Source: an uncultured Bacilli bacterium (GTDB lineage: Bacteria > Bacillota_I > Bacilli_A > RF39 > UBA660). From it: a DNA stretch of 40,469 bases. Location: assembly GCA_947626125.1 (NCBI GenBank), contig CANQRA010000003.1, positions 1 to 40,469 on the forward strand, given 5' to 3'. A program made the position numbers and the translations under genes. Position 1 is the stretch's first letter. Every line of letters begins with the position of its first letter. Below, piece after piece: positions 18,071-25,960 of this stretch. The notes under the pieces were generated by a model. The model was given only the letters and a program-made list of their open reading frames with translations, searched no databases and was not told where the DNA came from.

Positions 18071-18110
18071 TAAACATTTGTTTGACATATAGACATCTTT
18101 ATTGTACAAT
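18071..18110 (+). promoter_or_regulatory. lexA promoter with LexA box
   Basis: TTGACA (18082-18087), a 17-base spacer, TACAAT (18105-18110). A second LexA-like box, 12 of 14 matches when read on the minus strand as CAAACAAATGTTTA, covers 18071-18084 and overlaps the -35, which would give autorepression. Confidence 0.8.
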
Positions 18111-18133
18111 TAACTTAGGAAGTGATATAAATA

Positions 18134-18754
18134 ATGGGAAAAGAATTAACCAAAAGACAAAGTGAAATTCTTGATTTTGTTAAAAAGTATACTGCTGAAC
18201 ATGGTTATCCACCTGCTATAAGAGAGATATGCAAGGGGGTTGGTTTATCAAGCCCAGCAACGGTTTTTGTCCATTTAAGAAATCTAGAATCTTTAGGCTA
18301 TATTAAAACCACAAATAATAAATTTAGAACAATTGAAGTTCTTTGTGAAAACGAATATATTAAAACTAATGAAGATATAATTAAAGTTCCTCTTTTAGGG
18401 AAAGTAACGGCAGGTAATCCTATCACTGCCATTGAGCAACCAAATGAGTTCTTTGATTTACCAGCTTCTTTAATTCCTGCGAAAGCCCAAGTATTTACTT
18501 TACACGTCAGCGGGGAAAGTATGATTAAAGCCGGCATTTATGATGGCGATTATGTTATTGTCGAAAAAAGAAATAATGCCAAAAATGGCGATATAGTTGT
18601 CGCAATGACTATGGAAGGAGAAGCTACCATCAAAAGATTTTATAAAGAAGATGGGCACATTAGATTGCAACCAGAAAATGATACCATGGACCCTATTATA
18701 TTAGATAACTGTACTATTTTAGGCAAAGCTATTGGTTTATATCGTAGTTTCTAA
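18134..18754 (+). CDS. lexA: SOS repressor LexA
   Basis: 206 residues, the normal length. The N-terminal winged helix-turn-helix (LTKRQSEILDFVKKYTAEHG to ATVFVHLRNLESLGYI) binds SOS boxes. The Ala-Gly self-cleavage site is in GKVTAGNPITA. The catalytic serine is in SGESMIKAGIYDGDYVIV and the lysine in EGEATIKRFYKED. RecA filaments trigger cleavage in this family. The start follows AGGAAGTGATA. Two LexA boxes lie in the gap upstream, one over its own -35. The likely second target in the window is the small membrane protein gene divergent from it. Confidence 0.97.
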   Translation: MGKELTKRQSEILDFVKKYTAEHGYPPAIREICKGVGLSSPATVFVHLRNLESLGYIKTTNNKFRTIEVLCENEYIKTNEDIIKVPLLGKVTAGNPITAIEQPNEFFDLPASLIPAKAQVFTLHVSGESMIKAGIYDGDYVIVEKRNNAKNGDIVVAMTMEGEATIKRFYKEDGHIRLQPENDTMDPIILDNCTILGKAIGLYRSF

Positions 18755-18763
18755 AATTAAAGA

Positions 18764-18795
18764 AAAATAAAAAAGGTACTTCAATACCTCTTTTA
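18764..18795. terminator. bidirectional terminator between lexA and the DUF2207 gene
   Basis: AGGTA (18774-18778), 6-base loop, TACCT (18785-18789), flanked by A-rich and T-rich runs. The U tract is best when read on the minus strand, after the DUF2207 gene, but also serves lexA. Confidence 0.65.
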
Positions 18796-18810
18796 TTTTG
18801 GCTTTAGTTT

Positions 18811-20487
18811 TTAGCGGAAACCTCCTCCGCCTCCGCCGCCACCGAAGGAACCTCCGCCTCCGCCGCCAGATGAGAATCCTCCGCCGCCAGAAGAATAACT
18901 TTGGGCCCGACTTCTAGCACTGCTTGCGGCACTGACACCATTTACAGATATGGTATGGATAAACATAATGTCATTAAATGTATCATCAGTTAAAACATCA
19001 GGATATAATTTTTTAAATTCTTTAGCTACTTTTTCCGCAATACCAAATATTTGGGCATATATTAAATAGTATTCCCAAAGTTTTACTTCAATGGCTTCTC
19101 TTTCTTTAATATTAGAAAAATCATTTAAAAAATTTTTTAATCCCGCCATTTGAATGACGTATCCTTTCATATTATCATTAACATAATAAACTTTACTAAA
19201 AGTTTTCTTTTCTTCTACTATCAATCCTTCATTTATGAATTTTATTGTTATATCATCTATTACATTATTGAACCAAGATAATATTTTATTATAATTATTT
19301 TTACACCATTTAGTAAATTCATTATTTTCTAATATACCATCTTTAGAAGCTTTTAACATCATATCAAATAATTCTTTTTCTCTATCTGATAAATTATTAA
19401 AATGAACTAATTTTAAGGCTTTTTCTTTTTCATTTACTTTAACATTTTCAATGTTACCATCTTTTAACCATTTAAGTAAAATTGCCCCTAAAAAATCGGT
19501 ATTTCTTTTAATTAAACGATATTGACAAGCTACCCAATAAGCTTTAAAAATATCTTTATCTAAAGGTATATCACGAAAGTATGGCACATCTTTTACTTTT
19601 TTACCGGCTTTGCCAAATTTTAATTTTTTAGTTCCATAATAGGTTGCTGTGGCAAATTTATAAATTATAAATATTAAAAAGGCGTACGGTAACAGATTAG
19701 TTAAAAAGAAAAAAATACTTATAAAAATGATTTCTATTATCTTTTTTCCAGAACTCTCTTTATCACTATAATTTTTGGCTCCATCATTAGCCAGATTCAA
19801 ATAATAATTAAAATCTTTATTAAGACTAGATTGAGTATTAAAAGTTCCTTTAGGGAATTTAACTAAAACCGTCATGTATTCATCACTTTCTAAAGCATCT
19901 TCATGAACTAATTCAATATACCCATCATAAACATAAGCATAACCACCATAATTTCCATAACCCCAAACAGGTAAATCGTTACTATAAGCAAAATCACTAT
20001 ATATTTTAATGTATACATAATCTGGTTTATCTGATAAATTATAAGGAATGAGTTGCCAATAAATCATGTCAGCATCATTAATGGTGGAAACAAAATTAGT
20101 TATAGTGTATTCCATTAAATAAGTATTATTTCCATATTCACTAATCCCAAAACATAATTCATAGCCATTATTAATGGGGTTAATCCCAGCTTTATATTTT
20201 TTCTCATTAAATGAGGCATCAACATTCCAATTACTTAAAGTCGTAAAGCTTCTTCCATTTAAGGATACTTTATAATTTGTTATTTCACTTTGACCTAAAT
20301 TATAATATGGTTTATATCCTTCTGTTCCCGTATTTAAAGAAGCTGTCCATTCTTCTTTAACATGCGCATTACCCATATTATCTACATAGATATCCATTGT
20401 TATTTTTTTTATATCATTTGCATGAACAATATTTATACTTAAAAGGAAAGTAAAAATCCATAAAAATATATAAGAAACTTTTTTCAT
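18811..20487 (-). CDS. DUF2207 membrane protein with glycine-rich tail
   Basis: 558 residues. A signal peptide (about 1-23) is followed by an extracellular beta-rich DUF2207 domain (about 25-220), a strong membrane segment (about 249-275, IIFISIFFFLTNLLPYAFLIF) and a cytoplasmic region with YFRDIPLDKDIFKAYWVACQY. The C-terminus is a glycine-serine tail of about 30 residues ending GGFR, typical of this family. Its biochemical role is unknown; DUF2207 genes are commonly paired with lemA, as here. It lies after lemA with a hairpin between them, so expression relative to lemA may be reduced. AGGAGGGC precedes the ATG. Confidence 0.85.
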   Translation of the reverse strand: MKKVSYIFLWIFTFLLSINIVHANDIKKITMDIYVDNMGNAHVKEEWTASLNTGTEGYKPYYNLGQSEITNYKVSLNGRSFTTLSNWNVDASFNEKKYKAGINPINNGYELCFGISEYGNNTYLMEYTITNFVSTINDADMIYWQLIPYNLSDKPDYVYIKIYSDFAYSNDLPVWGYGNYGGYAYVYDGYIELVHEDALESDEYMTVLVKFPKGTFNTQSSLNKDFNYYLNLANDGAKNYSDKESSGKKIIEIIFISIFFFLTNLLPYAFLIFIIYKFATATYYGTKKLKFGKAGKKVKDVPYFRDIPLDKDIFKAYWVACQYRLIKRNTDFLGAILLKWLKDGNIENVKVNEKEKALKLVHFNNLSDREKELFDMMLKASKDGILENNEFTKWCKNNYNKILSWFNNVIDDITIKFINEGLIVEEKKTFSKVYYVNDNMKGYVIQMAGLKNFLNDFSNIKEREAIEVKLWEYYLIYAQIFGIAEKVAKEFKKLYPDVLTDDTFNDIMFIHTISVNGVSAASSARSRAQSYSSGGGGFSSGGGGGGSFGGGGGGGGFR

Positions 20488-20501
20488 AAGCCCTCCTAAC
20501 T

Positions 20502-20524
20502 AAAAAAGGCATTTAACAATGCCT
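20502..20524 (-). terminator. intercistronic hairpin between lemA and DUF2207
   Basis: Minus strand: AGGCATT (20524-20518), 4-base loop, AATGCCT (20513-20507), then TTTTTT. It starts in the lemA stop codon. It may terminate part of the transcripts before the DUF2207 gene. Confidence 0.75.
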
Positions 20525-21074
20525 AAAATTTAACCTTAACGTTTTCTTTTTCTTCATTTGTTGCTTCAAAGAATTTCTCTTTAACAAAGCCAAATATTGA
20601 AGCAATAATATTAGATGGAAACATTTGAATTTTATTATTAAGCTTTAAGACAGAATCATTATAGAAACCCCTTGCATAACCAATCTTCTCTTCAATTCCT
20701 TTTAACTCTTCTTGTAATTGCAGAAAATTTTCATTCGCTTTCAAATCAGGATAATCTTCTGCTAAAGCAAATAACCGGTTAATAGCTTTCGTAAGTTCAC
20801 CATCTGCTTGCAATCCCTCTTCTGTACTATTTGCTGTGGCATATGTATTACGCGCTTTAACAATATCTTCCAAAGTTCCTTTCTCATGTTTAGCATAGCC
20901 TTTAACTGTTTCCACTAAATTAGGAACTAAATCAAATCTTTTCTTTAATTCTACATCAATTTGACTTTTTTGGTCTTGAACAGCATTTCTTAAACGAACT
21001 AGACTATTGTAAACGCTTATTACATAAAGGGCAATTAAAACAATTACCACAATTAAAATAACCCACCAACTCAT
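20523..21074 (-). CDS. lemA: LemA family protein
   Basis: 183 residues. One N-terminal membrane helix (about 3-20, VILIVVIVLIALYVISVY) leads into a helical bundle with the family hallmarks RNAVQDQKSQIDVELKKR, DLVPNLVETVKGYAKHE and ARGFYNDSVLKLNNKIQMFPS. The function of LemA is not established. AAGGAGGATGA precedes the ATG. Promoter TTGAAA-17-TAATAT at 21099-21127. It is the first gene of a pair with the DUF2207 gene. Confidence 0.93.
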   Translation of the reverse strand: MSWWVILIVVIVLIALYVISVYNSLVRLRNAVQDQKSQIDVELKKRFDLVPNLVETVKGYAKHEKGTLEDIVKARNTYATANSTEEGLQADGELTKAINRLFALAEDYPDLKANENFLQLQEELKGIEEKIGYARGFYNDSVLKLNNKIQMFPSNIIASIFGFVKEKFFEATNEEKENVKVKF

Positions 21075-21098
21075 TTTTCATCCTCCTTGTATATATTG

Positions 21099-21127
21099 AT
21101 ATTATCATATACTAACTTGTATTTCAA
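21099..21127 (-). promoter_or_regulatory. candidate lemA promoter
   Basis: Minus strand: TTGAAA (21127-21122), 17-base spacer, TAATAT (21104-21099), 25 bases before the start. Confidence 0.45.
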
Positions 21128-21162
21128 TTATATTATATTTATTTTTTCAAAATTTTACGCAT

Positions 21163-21203
21163 TAAAAATTCTTAATGAATTTGAAAAATTATCCATTAAG
21201 AAT
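21163..21203 (-). terminator. terminator of toxN
   Basis: Minus strand: ATTCTTAATG (21203-21194), 16-base loop, CATTAAGAAT (21177-21168), then TTTTT. A 10-bp perfect stem that includes the toxN stop codon. Confidence 0.75.
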
Positions 21204-21699
21204 TAAAGATGGAACATTTTTCTTCTAATAATTTAAAATTACAACATCTTCTAGCAATCTCAGGTTCTAAAGTATTATCTAAATATTTTTCATATAATTT
21301 TTTTGCTTTGCTATATAACTGGTCACTATGACGATTTAACCAAAATAATTGTTCTTTCAAAAGCTTTACATATTTTTCTTCCGATTTGGAAAGGCACTTT
21401 TTTTCCAAATCTAATTTTATTATATTTTTTTCCTTCACAGGTAACATATTGTTAAAGTTAATTGCCCCTAACTTACCACCATCTAATTTTAAAAAATCTA
21501 ATTTTGTCTTCATTTTTAAATGTTTTGGCTTTGGACTAGATAAAGGAGCAAAATACATATAATGTCTTACTTTGAAAAGTACGCCAATAAATGGTCTTAA
21601 TGATTTTTCGCCATAGTTATACGGAACTTTATTATCAAAGCTTCTTAAATAATCACAATATTTTGGGTCTAATCTTACAATGTATAACGTTTCTTCCAT
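21196..21699 (-). CDS. toxN: type III toxin-antitoxin endoribonuclease ToxN/AbiQ
   Basis: 167 residues, the normal size for ToxN/AbiQ endoribonucleases, which cut A-rich RNA and are held inactive by a repeat antitoxin RNA. Family landmarks are visible: YIVRLDPKYCDYLRSFD at the N-terminus, RPFIGVLFKV, and the active-site strand YFAPLSSPKPKH with S54, S55 and K57. The helical C-terminus contains the usual LFWLNRHSDQLYSKAKKLYEKY. AAAGGA lies 13 bases before the ATG. About 100 bases upstream on the same strand are a terminator and three 34-36 base repeats, exactly the ToxI arrangement. Such loci often protect against phage by abortive infection. Confidence 0.9.
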   Translation of the reverse strand: MEETLYIVRLDPKYCDYLRSFDNKVPYNYGEKSLRPFIGVLFKVRHYMYFAPLSSPKPKHLKMKTKLDFLKLDGGKLGAINFNNMLPVKEKNIIKLDLEKKCLSKSEEKYVKLLKEQLFWLNRHSDQLYSKAKKLYEKYLDNTLEPEIARRCCNFKLLEEKCSIFNS

Positions 21700-21789
21700 A
21701 ATAACAAACCATTCCTTTCACTTCTTTCAAGGCACACAGGTCCTGAAAACTTTTCAAGCTAATCATTATAAACTTTATATATATAATAT

Positions 21790-21816
21790 AAATAAAACTA
21801 GAGTATGCTCTCTAGT
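21790..21816 (-). terminator. terminator between toxI and toxN
   Basis: Minus strand: ACTAGAG (21816-21810), 6-base loop, CTCTAGT (21803-21797), then TTTATT. Type III loci have such a leaky terminator, which sets the ratio of antitoxin RNA to toxin mRNA. Confidence 0.85.
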
Positions 21817-21824
21817 CCTTTTTT

Positions 21825-21930
21825 AAGTTCCTCTTATGGTGGGAATCACCGCTTTTTTTAGTTCCTCTTATGGTGGGAATCACCGCTTTTTTAAGTTCCT
21901 CTTTATAGTGGGAATCACTAGCTTTTTTAA
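21825..21930 (-). repeat. three tandem toxI repeats (34, 34 and 36 bases)
   Basis: Units at about 21825-21858, 21859-21892 and 21893-21930 (plus coordinates). The two nearest toxN are nearly identical. The third differs mainly in the stem: GGTG-ATTCC-CACC becomes AGTG-ATTCC-CACT, a paired change that keeps the hairpin. A short fragment (AACTT on the minus strand) begins a fourth unit. Confidence 0.9.
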
Positions 21931-22020
21931 GTTGTCATTATATTAAATGACATAAATATTATATGCATTTTTGCATAACTTAATTTCTTAAGTAATTTAA
22001 ATATATCTTTTTTCCCGTAA
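21931..22020. repeat. two small inverted repeats upstream of toxI
   Basis: TGTCATT-ATATTA-AATGACA at 21933-21952 and TATGCA-TTTT-TGCATA at 21962-21977. They lie where the toxI promoter should be and could be operator-like, but nothing more can be said. The rest of this stretch is AT-rich with no gene. Confidence 0.45.
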
Positions 22021-22039
22021 AAAGTCAAGTTTAACTAGC

Positions 22040-22723
22040 CTATTTTCCTTCATCAAAGGTTAAAACATGGCCAAAAATTTCTAATGAACTGGTTTTTCTA
22101 TTATAAATCAATGCCCCATCGTCAAAAATAGCATATACTGTTTTCTTTTTTTCATTAGCAGTTTTTTGTAATTTGGCTAAATATCTTTTATTTTTGCTGG
22201 AGTGAACATCATGATAAAAAGGGTCATCTAAGATGCCAAAGCCATCATAAAAAGCAAAATATTTATAATAATTATTTTTTGCGGTAATAAAATACCTTTT
22301 TAATTGGAGAACTGCCCCGGCACTAAAGCCAATAATTATGCCTTTATAATGTTTAATAGTATATAAAAGCTCGGTTTCTTGCGTAACTTTACTATAAAGC
22401 ATTTCCGGATTACCTCCTGGAATTAATAAAATATCACTATCCTCAATAATTTTTTTAAAGTCATTAAAGTGCTCTTTATCATAGCAGTTCAAAATAGTAA
22501 TATTATCTTCTTTAATTCCTAATGCAAGTAAAGGATTCACATATTTATTATATCTTTCTCCGCCTTTAATAAACCATTCATTAGCAAAGGTTTCTTTGTT
22601 TAGTTCACTCGCAAAAGCCCAAGCAATTACTACGACTTTTTGCTTATCATTTATGATTTCTTTTAATTTACTATGAACTAATTCCATTCCTTTTATATAA
22701 TTACTGAGTAAAACACTATACAT
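22040..22723 (-). CDS. peptidase S51 / type 1 glutamine amidotransferase-like protein
   Basis: 227 residues of the S51 peptidase fold (dipeptidase E and cyanophycinase relatives). The nucleophile elbow is GFSAGA, preceded by DILLIPGGNPEMLY, and followed by FYHDVHSS, where the family's catalytic His lies. It is probably a cytosolic serine peptidase acting on small peptides; the substrate cannot be told. The frame is open to 22750, but AAAGGAGG sits 5 bases before the ATG at 22723, a very strong site. Stands alone between the toxI region and the ORF6N pseudogene. Confidence 0.8.
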   Translation of the reverse strand: MYSVLLSNYIKGMELVHSKLKEIINDKQKVVVIAWAFASELNKETFANEWFIKGGERYNKYVNPLLALGIKEDNITILNCYDKEHFNDFKKIIEDSDILLIPGGNPEMLYSKVTQETELLYTIKHYKGIIIGFSAGAVLQLKRYFITAKNNYYKYFAFYDGFGILDDPFYHDVHSSKNKRYLAKLQKTANEKKKTVYAIFDDGALIYNRKTSSLEIFGHVLTFDEGK

Positions 22724-22760
22724 TTGTTCCTCCTTTATTAAATTATACAATAATGATTAT

Positions 22761-23631
22761 TTAATTACCATCATATTTTTCTATAATCGTAAGCACATAT
22801 TTCAATAAACTTTCTTTTACAATTTTATCTTCTAATTTATTAATTAAATTTATTAATTAAAAAAATTTTACTACCTGCATAATTAAGAGAAGCACCACAA
22901 TGATAAATTCCTTTTTAGTCTAATATAATATACCTATCATGAAAATCATTATTATAGACCACTTTTAAATTTTTATATTGCCTTTGGTATTTATTTATAT
23001 TTATTTGTTTTAACAAGGCATTATTCTTATATATTATAGTTAAGTCAATTTTTAAATCTCTTATCATATCTAAAACAGATTTATCGGCATAGTTATCAAT
23101 AATAATTATGTTGTCGTGAGCTTCCTTAAAAATATCAACTATTTTTGAATAAGCATCATAGATTTGTCCATTAAAATATATTTCATTATCTTTTGTCTTT
23201 TCTTCAAATTTATTAAAAGATTCTTGTAGTAATTTAATATCTTCGTCATGTTTTGTCACTAAATTGTTAATATATTTTTGCCCAATTAATTCATTAGAAA
23301 TATATTTTCGCATCAATACAAAAGCACGCATAATGTTAATACTTACTTTTGAAGCAACCGGCGTTTTTAAAACACTTGCTAGCATAGCAACTCCTTGCTC
23401 AGTAAAGACATATGGGTTTTTTCGAATTCCTCCATGTTTTGAAGTTTCAGATTGAAACTTCAAGTTCTTATATTCTTCAGTTGTTAACTGAAAATAAAAA
23501 TCTTTAGGAAACCTTTCAAAATTTCTATGAACAGCCAAATTGATTGATTTAGTACCATTCGCACATTCATAAAGTCTTGCTAAATCAGAGTCCAATATTA
23601 CTTGCTTTCTCTTATTTTCATAATTCTTGCT
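22761..23631 (-). pseudogene. ORF6N-domain DNA-binding protein, degraded
   Basis: The longest open stretch (22915-23595) encodes an ORF6N domain: LDSDLARLYECANGTKSIN, FERFPKDFYFQLT, NPYVFTEQGVAMLASVLKT, SINIMRAFVLMRKYI. A C-terminal domain follows with IYDAYSKIVDIFKEAHDNIIIIDNY and FHDRYIILD. It is broken at both ends. At the N-terminus the frame continues up past a TTG (which has no ribosome site) for 12 family-like codons (NYENKRKQVI) to an in-frame TAG at 23632. At the C-terminus a TAA at 22915 is followed in frame by KGIYHCGASLNYAGSKIF, which clearly belongs to the protein. A small tandem duplication around 22832-22860 then shifts the frame before the rest (IVKESLLKYVLTIIEKY). The family is common in prophages and accessory loci. 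Confidence 0.78.
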
Positions 23632-23706
23632 CTATAATTAAGAAAAACTAACGCCCTCTGCTTTGTAAATACTTCAAGTAAATTTTTTGAAAATTGCCCT
23701 AAATTC

Positions 23707-23729
23707 TAAGGTCGCAAAATGCGACCTTA
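23707..23729. repeat. 10-bp perfect palindrome upstream of the ORF6N pseudogene
   Basis: TAAGGTCGCA, 3-base loop, TGCGACCTTA. GC-rich against an AT-rich background. Neither side has a proper U tract, so a terminator for spoVE is doubtful; it may be an operator for the ORF6N protein or a relic of its element. Confidence 0.6.
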
Positions 23730-23780
23730 AAATATCAAAATATTCGTTTTTACTTAATTTAAAGCAAGTCTTTCTAGAAA

Positions 23781-24866
23781 TTATTTGTTTTTAGATATAC
23801 TTAATATAATACCTATACTAGCCATACTAACAAGTAAACTACTTCCGCCATAGCTAAGGAAAGGAAGCGTAACTCCGGTCACAGGAATTAAACCGACAAC
23901 TACCATTAAATTTAAAGTGGCTTGAATAATTAGACCGAATGATAAACCAAAAGCTAAAAATTTACCAAAAGTATCTTTACACTTTAAAGCAATAGATAAT
24001 CCTAAATAAAAAATGAGAAAAAATAAACTAGTTACAATTAAGACACCTAAAAAGCCTAATTCTTCACTAATAATAGAAAAGATAAAATCAGTTTGGGGTT
24101 CGGGTAAATAAAAATATTTTTGCCTTGACTTTAAAAAGCCTTGACCTAGAAGGCCACCTGGACCAATCGCATATAAACTTTGAAGTATTTGATAACCACT
24201 TCCTAAAGGGTCACTCCACGGATTAATAAAACTAACGATTCTTTTCATCCGGTAAGGGGCCGCGATAATAATGCCGACAATGCCTAAAAGACCGACTAAA
24301 CCAATCTTCACAAAGAAAGAAATTTGCACACCACTAGTAAAAATCAAAACAACTAAAGTAAGAACAATAACCATCGCCGTACCAAAATCAGGTTCTAACA
24401 TGATAATTAAAAAGAAAAAACCAATAACGCCTAAGATAGGCAGCACTCCTTTTACGATGCTATTCATCACGCGTTTGTTATTTGTTAAATACTTAGATAC
24501 ATAAATAATTAAACCAATCTTCGCAAATTCCGAGGGTTGAATTCCTAGAGAACCTATGCCAAACCAACTACGAGAACCATTTCTAACACTACCAATCCCA
24601 GGAATTAAAACTAAAATTAGCAAAACAGCACAAATAATTAAAATCAAGTTGGCATACTTATAATAAATGTGATAATCAACCTTCGATAAAATATACATAA
24701 TGAATAAACCAAGAAAGAAGAAGATACCTTGCATCATAACAAATTTATATGGATTATTAAATTTATATTCCGCCCAAACAAAACTAGCTGAATAAATCAT
24801 AATAAGACCAAATACGGCCATGATAATAGTCGTAATTATTAAAGCTCTGCTTGTATTTTTGTTCAC
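23781..24866 (-). CDS. spoVE: SEDS-family glycosyltransferase SpoVE/FtsW of the dcw cluster
   Basis: 361 residues, about 10 membrane helices. Motifs: LGIQPSEFAKIGLI, MLEPDFGTAMVI, YFYLPEPQTDFIFSIISEELG and GVTLPFLSYGGSS. It polymerises glycan strands with a partner class B PBP. Its place after mraY matches spoVE of Bacillus, where the partner is SpoVD, whose gene is interrupted here. It could equally act as FtsW. The start is a GTG at 24866 with AGGGGG 7 bases upstream. murD, which lies between mraY and spoVE in Bacillus, is absent. Confidence 0.88.
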   Translation of the reverse strand: MNKNTSRALIITTIIMAVFGLIMIYSASFVWAEYKFNNPYKFVMMQGIFFFLGLFIMYILSKVDYHIYYKYANLILIICAVLLILVLIPGIGSVRNGSRSWFGIGSLGIQPSEFAKIGLIIYVSKYLTNNKRVMNSIVKGVLPILGVIGFFFLIIMLEPDFGTAMVIVLTLVVLIFTSGVQISFFVKIGLVGLLGIVGIIIAAPYRMKRIVSFINPWSDPLGSGYQILQSLYAIGPGGLLGQGFLKSRQKYFYLPEPQTDFIFSIISEELGFLGVLIVTSLFFLIFYLGLSIALKCKDTFGKFLAFGLSFGLIIQATLNLMVVVGLIPVTGVTLPFLSYGGSSLLVSMASIGIILSISKNK

Positions 24867-24888
24867 TAATAAACCCCCTAAATTCTTC

Positions 24889-25881
24889 TTATAACCAAAC
24901 GCCGTATGTAATCGCGGCCATCGCTAAAAGTAAACCAACGACATAAAACAATTTAATAATATCGCTTTCATTCCATTTTAATTCTTCAAAGTGATGATGT
25001 AGAGGTGCCTTTAAAAAGACTTTTTTATGAAATTCTCTTATGCCAATAATTTGAATAAAACTACTCAAAGTTTCGATAACAAAAACGCCCCCAATAATAG
25101 CTAAAGATAATTCATGACGAGTAAGAATGGCAATGGTTGCTAAGGCACCCCCTAAAGAAAGAGAACCTAAATCACCCATGAATACTTTAGCAGGATGGGA
25201 ATTAAAGACTAAGAAACCAAGTAATGCCCCAACAATTAAAAAGCAGAAAATAGCTATTTCTTGATAACCTTCTAACCAGCCACAATTCCAAGAGATAATA
25301 CCATAAGCTAAAAAAGCAATCGCGGATAAACCAGCACATAACCCATCTAAGCCATCCGTAATATTAACGGCATTCGTAGTGCCTACAAGTAAGAATAAAA
25401 TAAATAACCCAAAAGTCCAGCCTAAAGGAATAACTAAATTTAAAGCGGTAAATTCGATTGTTGAAGAACCACCACTGCGCATAAATAAGTAAAAGAAAAC
25501 TAAAGCAATAATGACTTGTACTAAAAATTTCGTCACTAAACTTAATCCGGCATTATTTTTATATTTAACTTTGATAAAATCATCGACGCCACCTAAAATA
25601 GCATAAGCTAAAAAGACAAAGACGAGAATACCAATATTAAAACTCATTTCTATACTACCATTAATATACAAAAGAATTAAGGATAATAGAACGGGAATAA
25701 TAAAGATAATTCCTCCCATCGTTGGCGTTCCCTCTTTTTTTAAATGGCGAATATTAATATCGCGACTTACACTTTGACCAATATGAAATTTTTTTAAAAT
25801 AGGAATAAATATTAGGCCACAAGATATGGCTAACGTAAATCCTAACATCATGGCCATGGCCGCTTTGGCTAGAATTAGCAT
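24889..25881 (-). CDS. mraY: phospho-MurNAc-pentapeptide transferase
   Basis: Makes lipid I from UDP-MurNAc-pentapeptide and undecaprenyl phosphate in the membrane; an essential step. 330 residues with about 10 helices. Hallmarks: EGTPTMGGIIFI, LGGVDDFIKV with the catalytic Asp pair region, NAVNITDGLDGL, FMGDLGSLSLGG and the loop APLHHHFE. AGAGGTGAAATTTC precedes the ATG. A TATAAT at 25901-25906, 20 bases upstream, may provide a local promoter (no good -35), which would matter because the element inserted in spoVD, with its terminator, cuts it off from the mraZ promoter. Confidence 0.95.
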   Translation of the reverse strand: MLILAKAAMAMMLGFTLAISCGLIFIPILKKFHIGQSVSRDINIRHLKKEGTPTMGGIIFIIPVLLSLILLYINGSIEMSFNIGILVFVFLAYAILGGVDDFIKVKYKNNAGLSLVTKFLVQVIIALVFFYLFMRSGGSSTIEFTALNLVIPLGWTFGLFILFLLVGTTNAVNITDGLDGLCAGLSAIAFLAYGIISWNCGWLEGYQEIAIFCFLIVGALLGFLVFNSHPAKVFMGDLGSLSLGGALATIAILTRHELSLAIIGGVFVIETLSSFIQIIGIREFHKKVFLKAPLHHHFEELKWNESDIIKLFYVVGLLLAMAAITYGVWL

Positions 25882-25960
25882 GAAATTTCACCTCTATTTA
25901 ATTATACACTACATAATGTGCTTTTTAATTATCTATTTTTTACTTTTACAAAAATTGACA

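Larger units (their letters stand above)
21790..21930 (-). ncRNA. toxI: toxI antitoxin RNA
   Basis: Predicted repeat RNA read on the minus strand from about 21930 through the terminator at 21790-21816. Each unit begins with an A6-A7 run and contains a small hairpin around ATTCC followed by ATAAGAGGAACT. In type III systems ToxN trims such RNA in the A run into single units, which then bind and block the toxin. The transcript start is not clear: TATAAT-like sequences occur just upstream (21940-21970 region) but none has a good -35. Confidence 0.85.

Noticed and set aside
18811..18900. GC-rich GGN repeats as a repeat element
   Set aside because: They encode the Gly/Ser tail normal for DUF2207 proteins.
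21825..21930. Short regularly spaced repeats that could be taken for a CRISPR array
   Set aside because: The units are directly adjacent with no unique spacers, no cas genes are near, and a ToxN gene follows; they are type III antitoxin repeats.
23707..23729. Palindrome as a terminator of spoVE
   Set aside because: Neither strand has a run of T after the stem, so I list it as a palindrome only.
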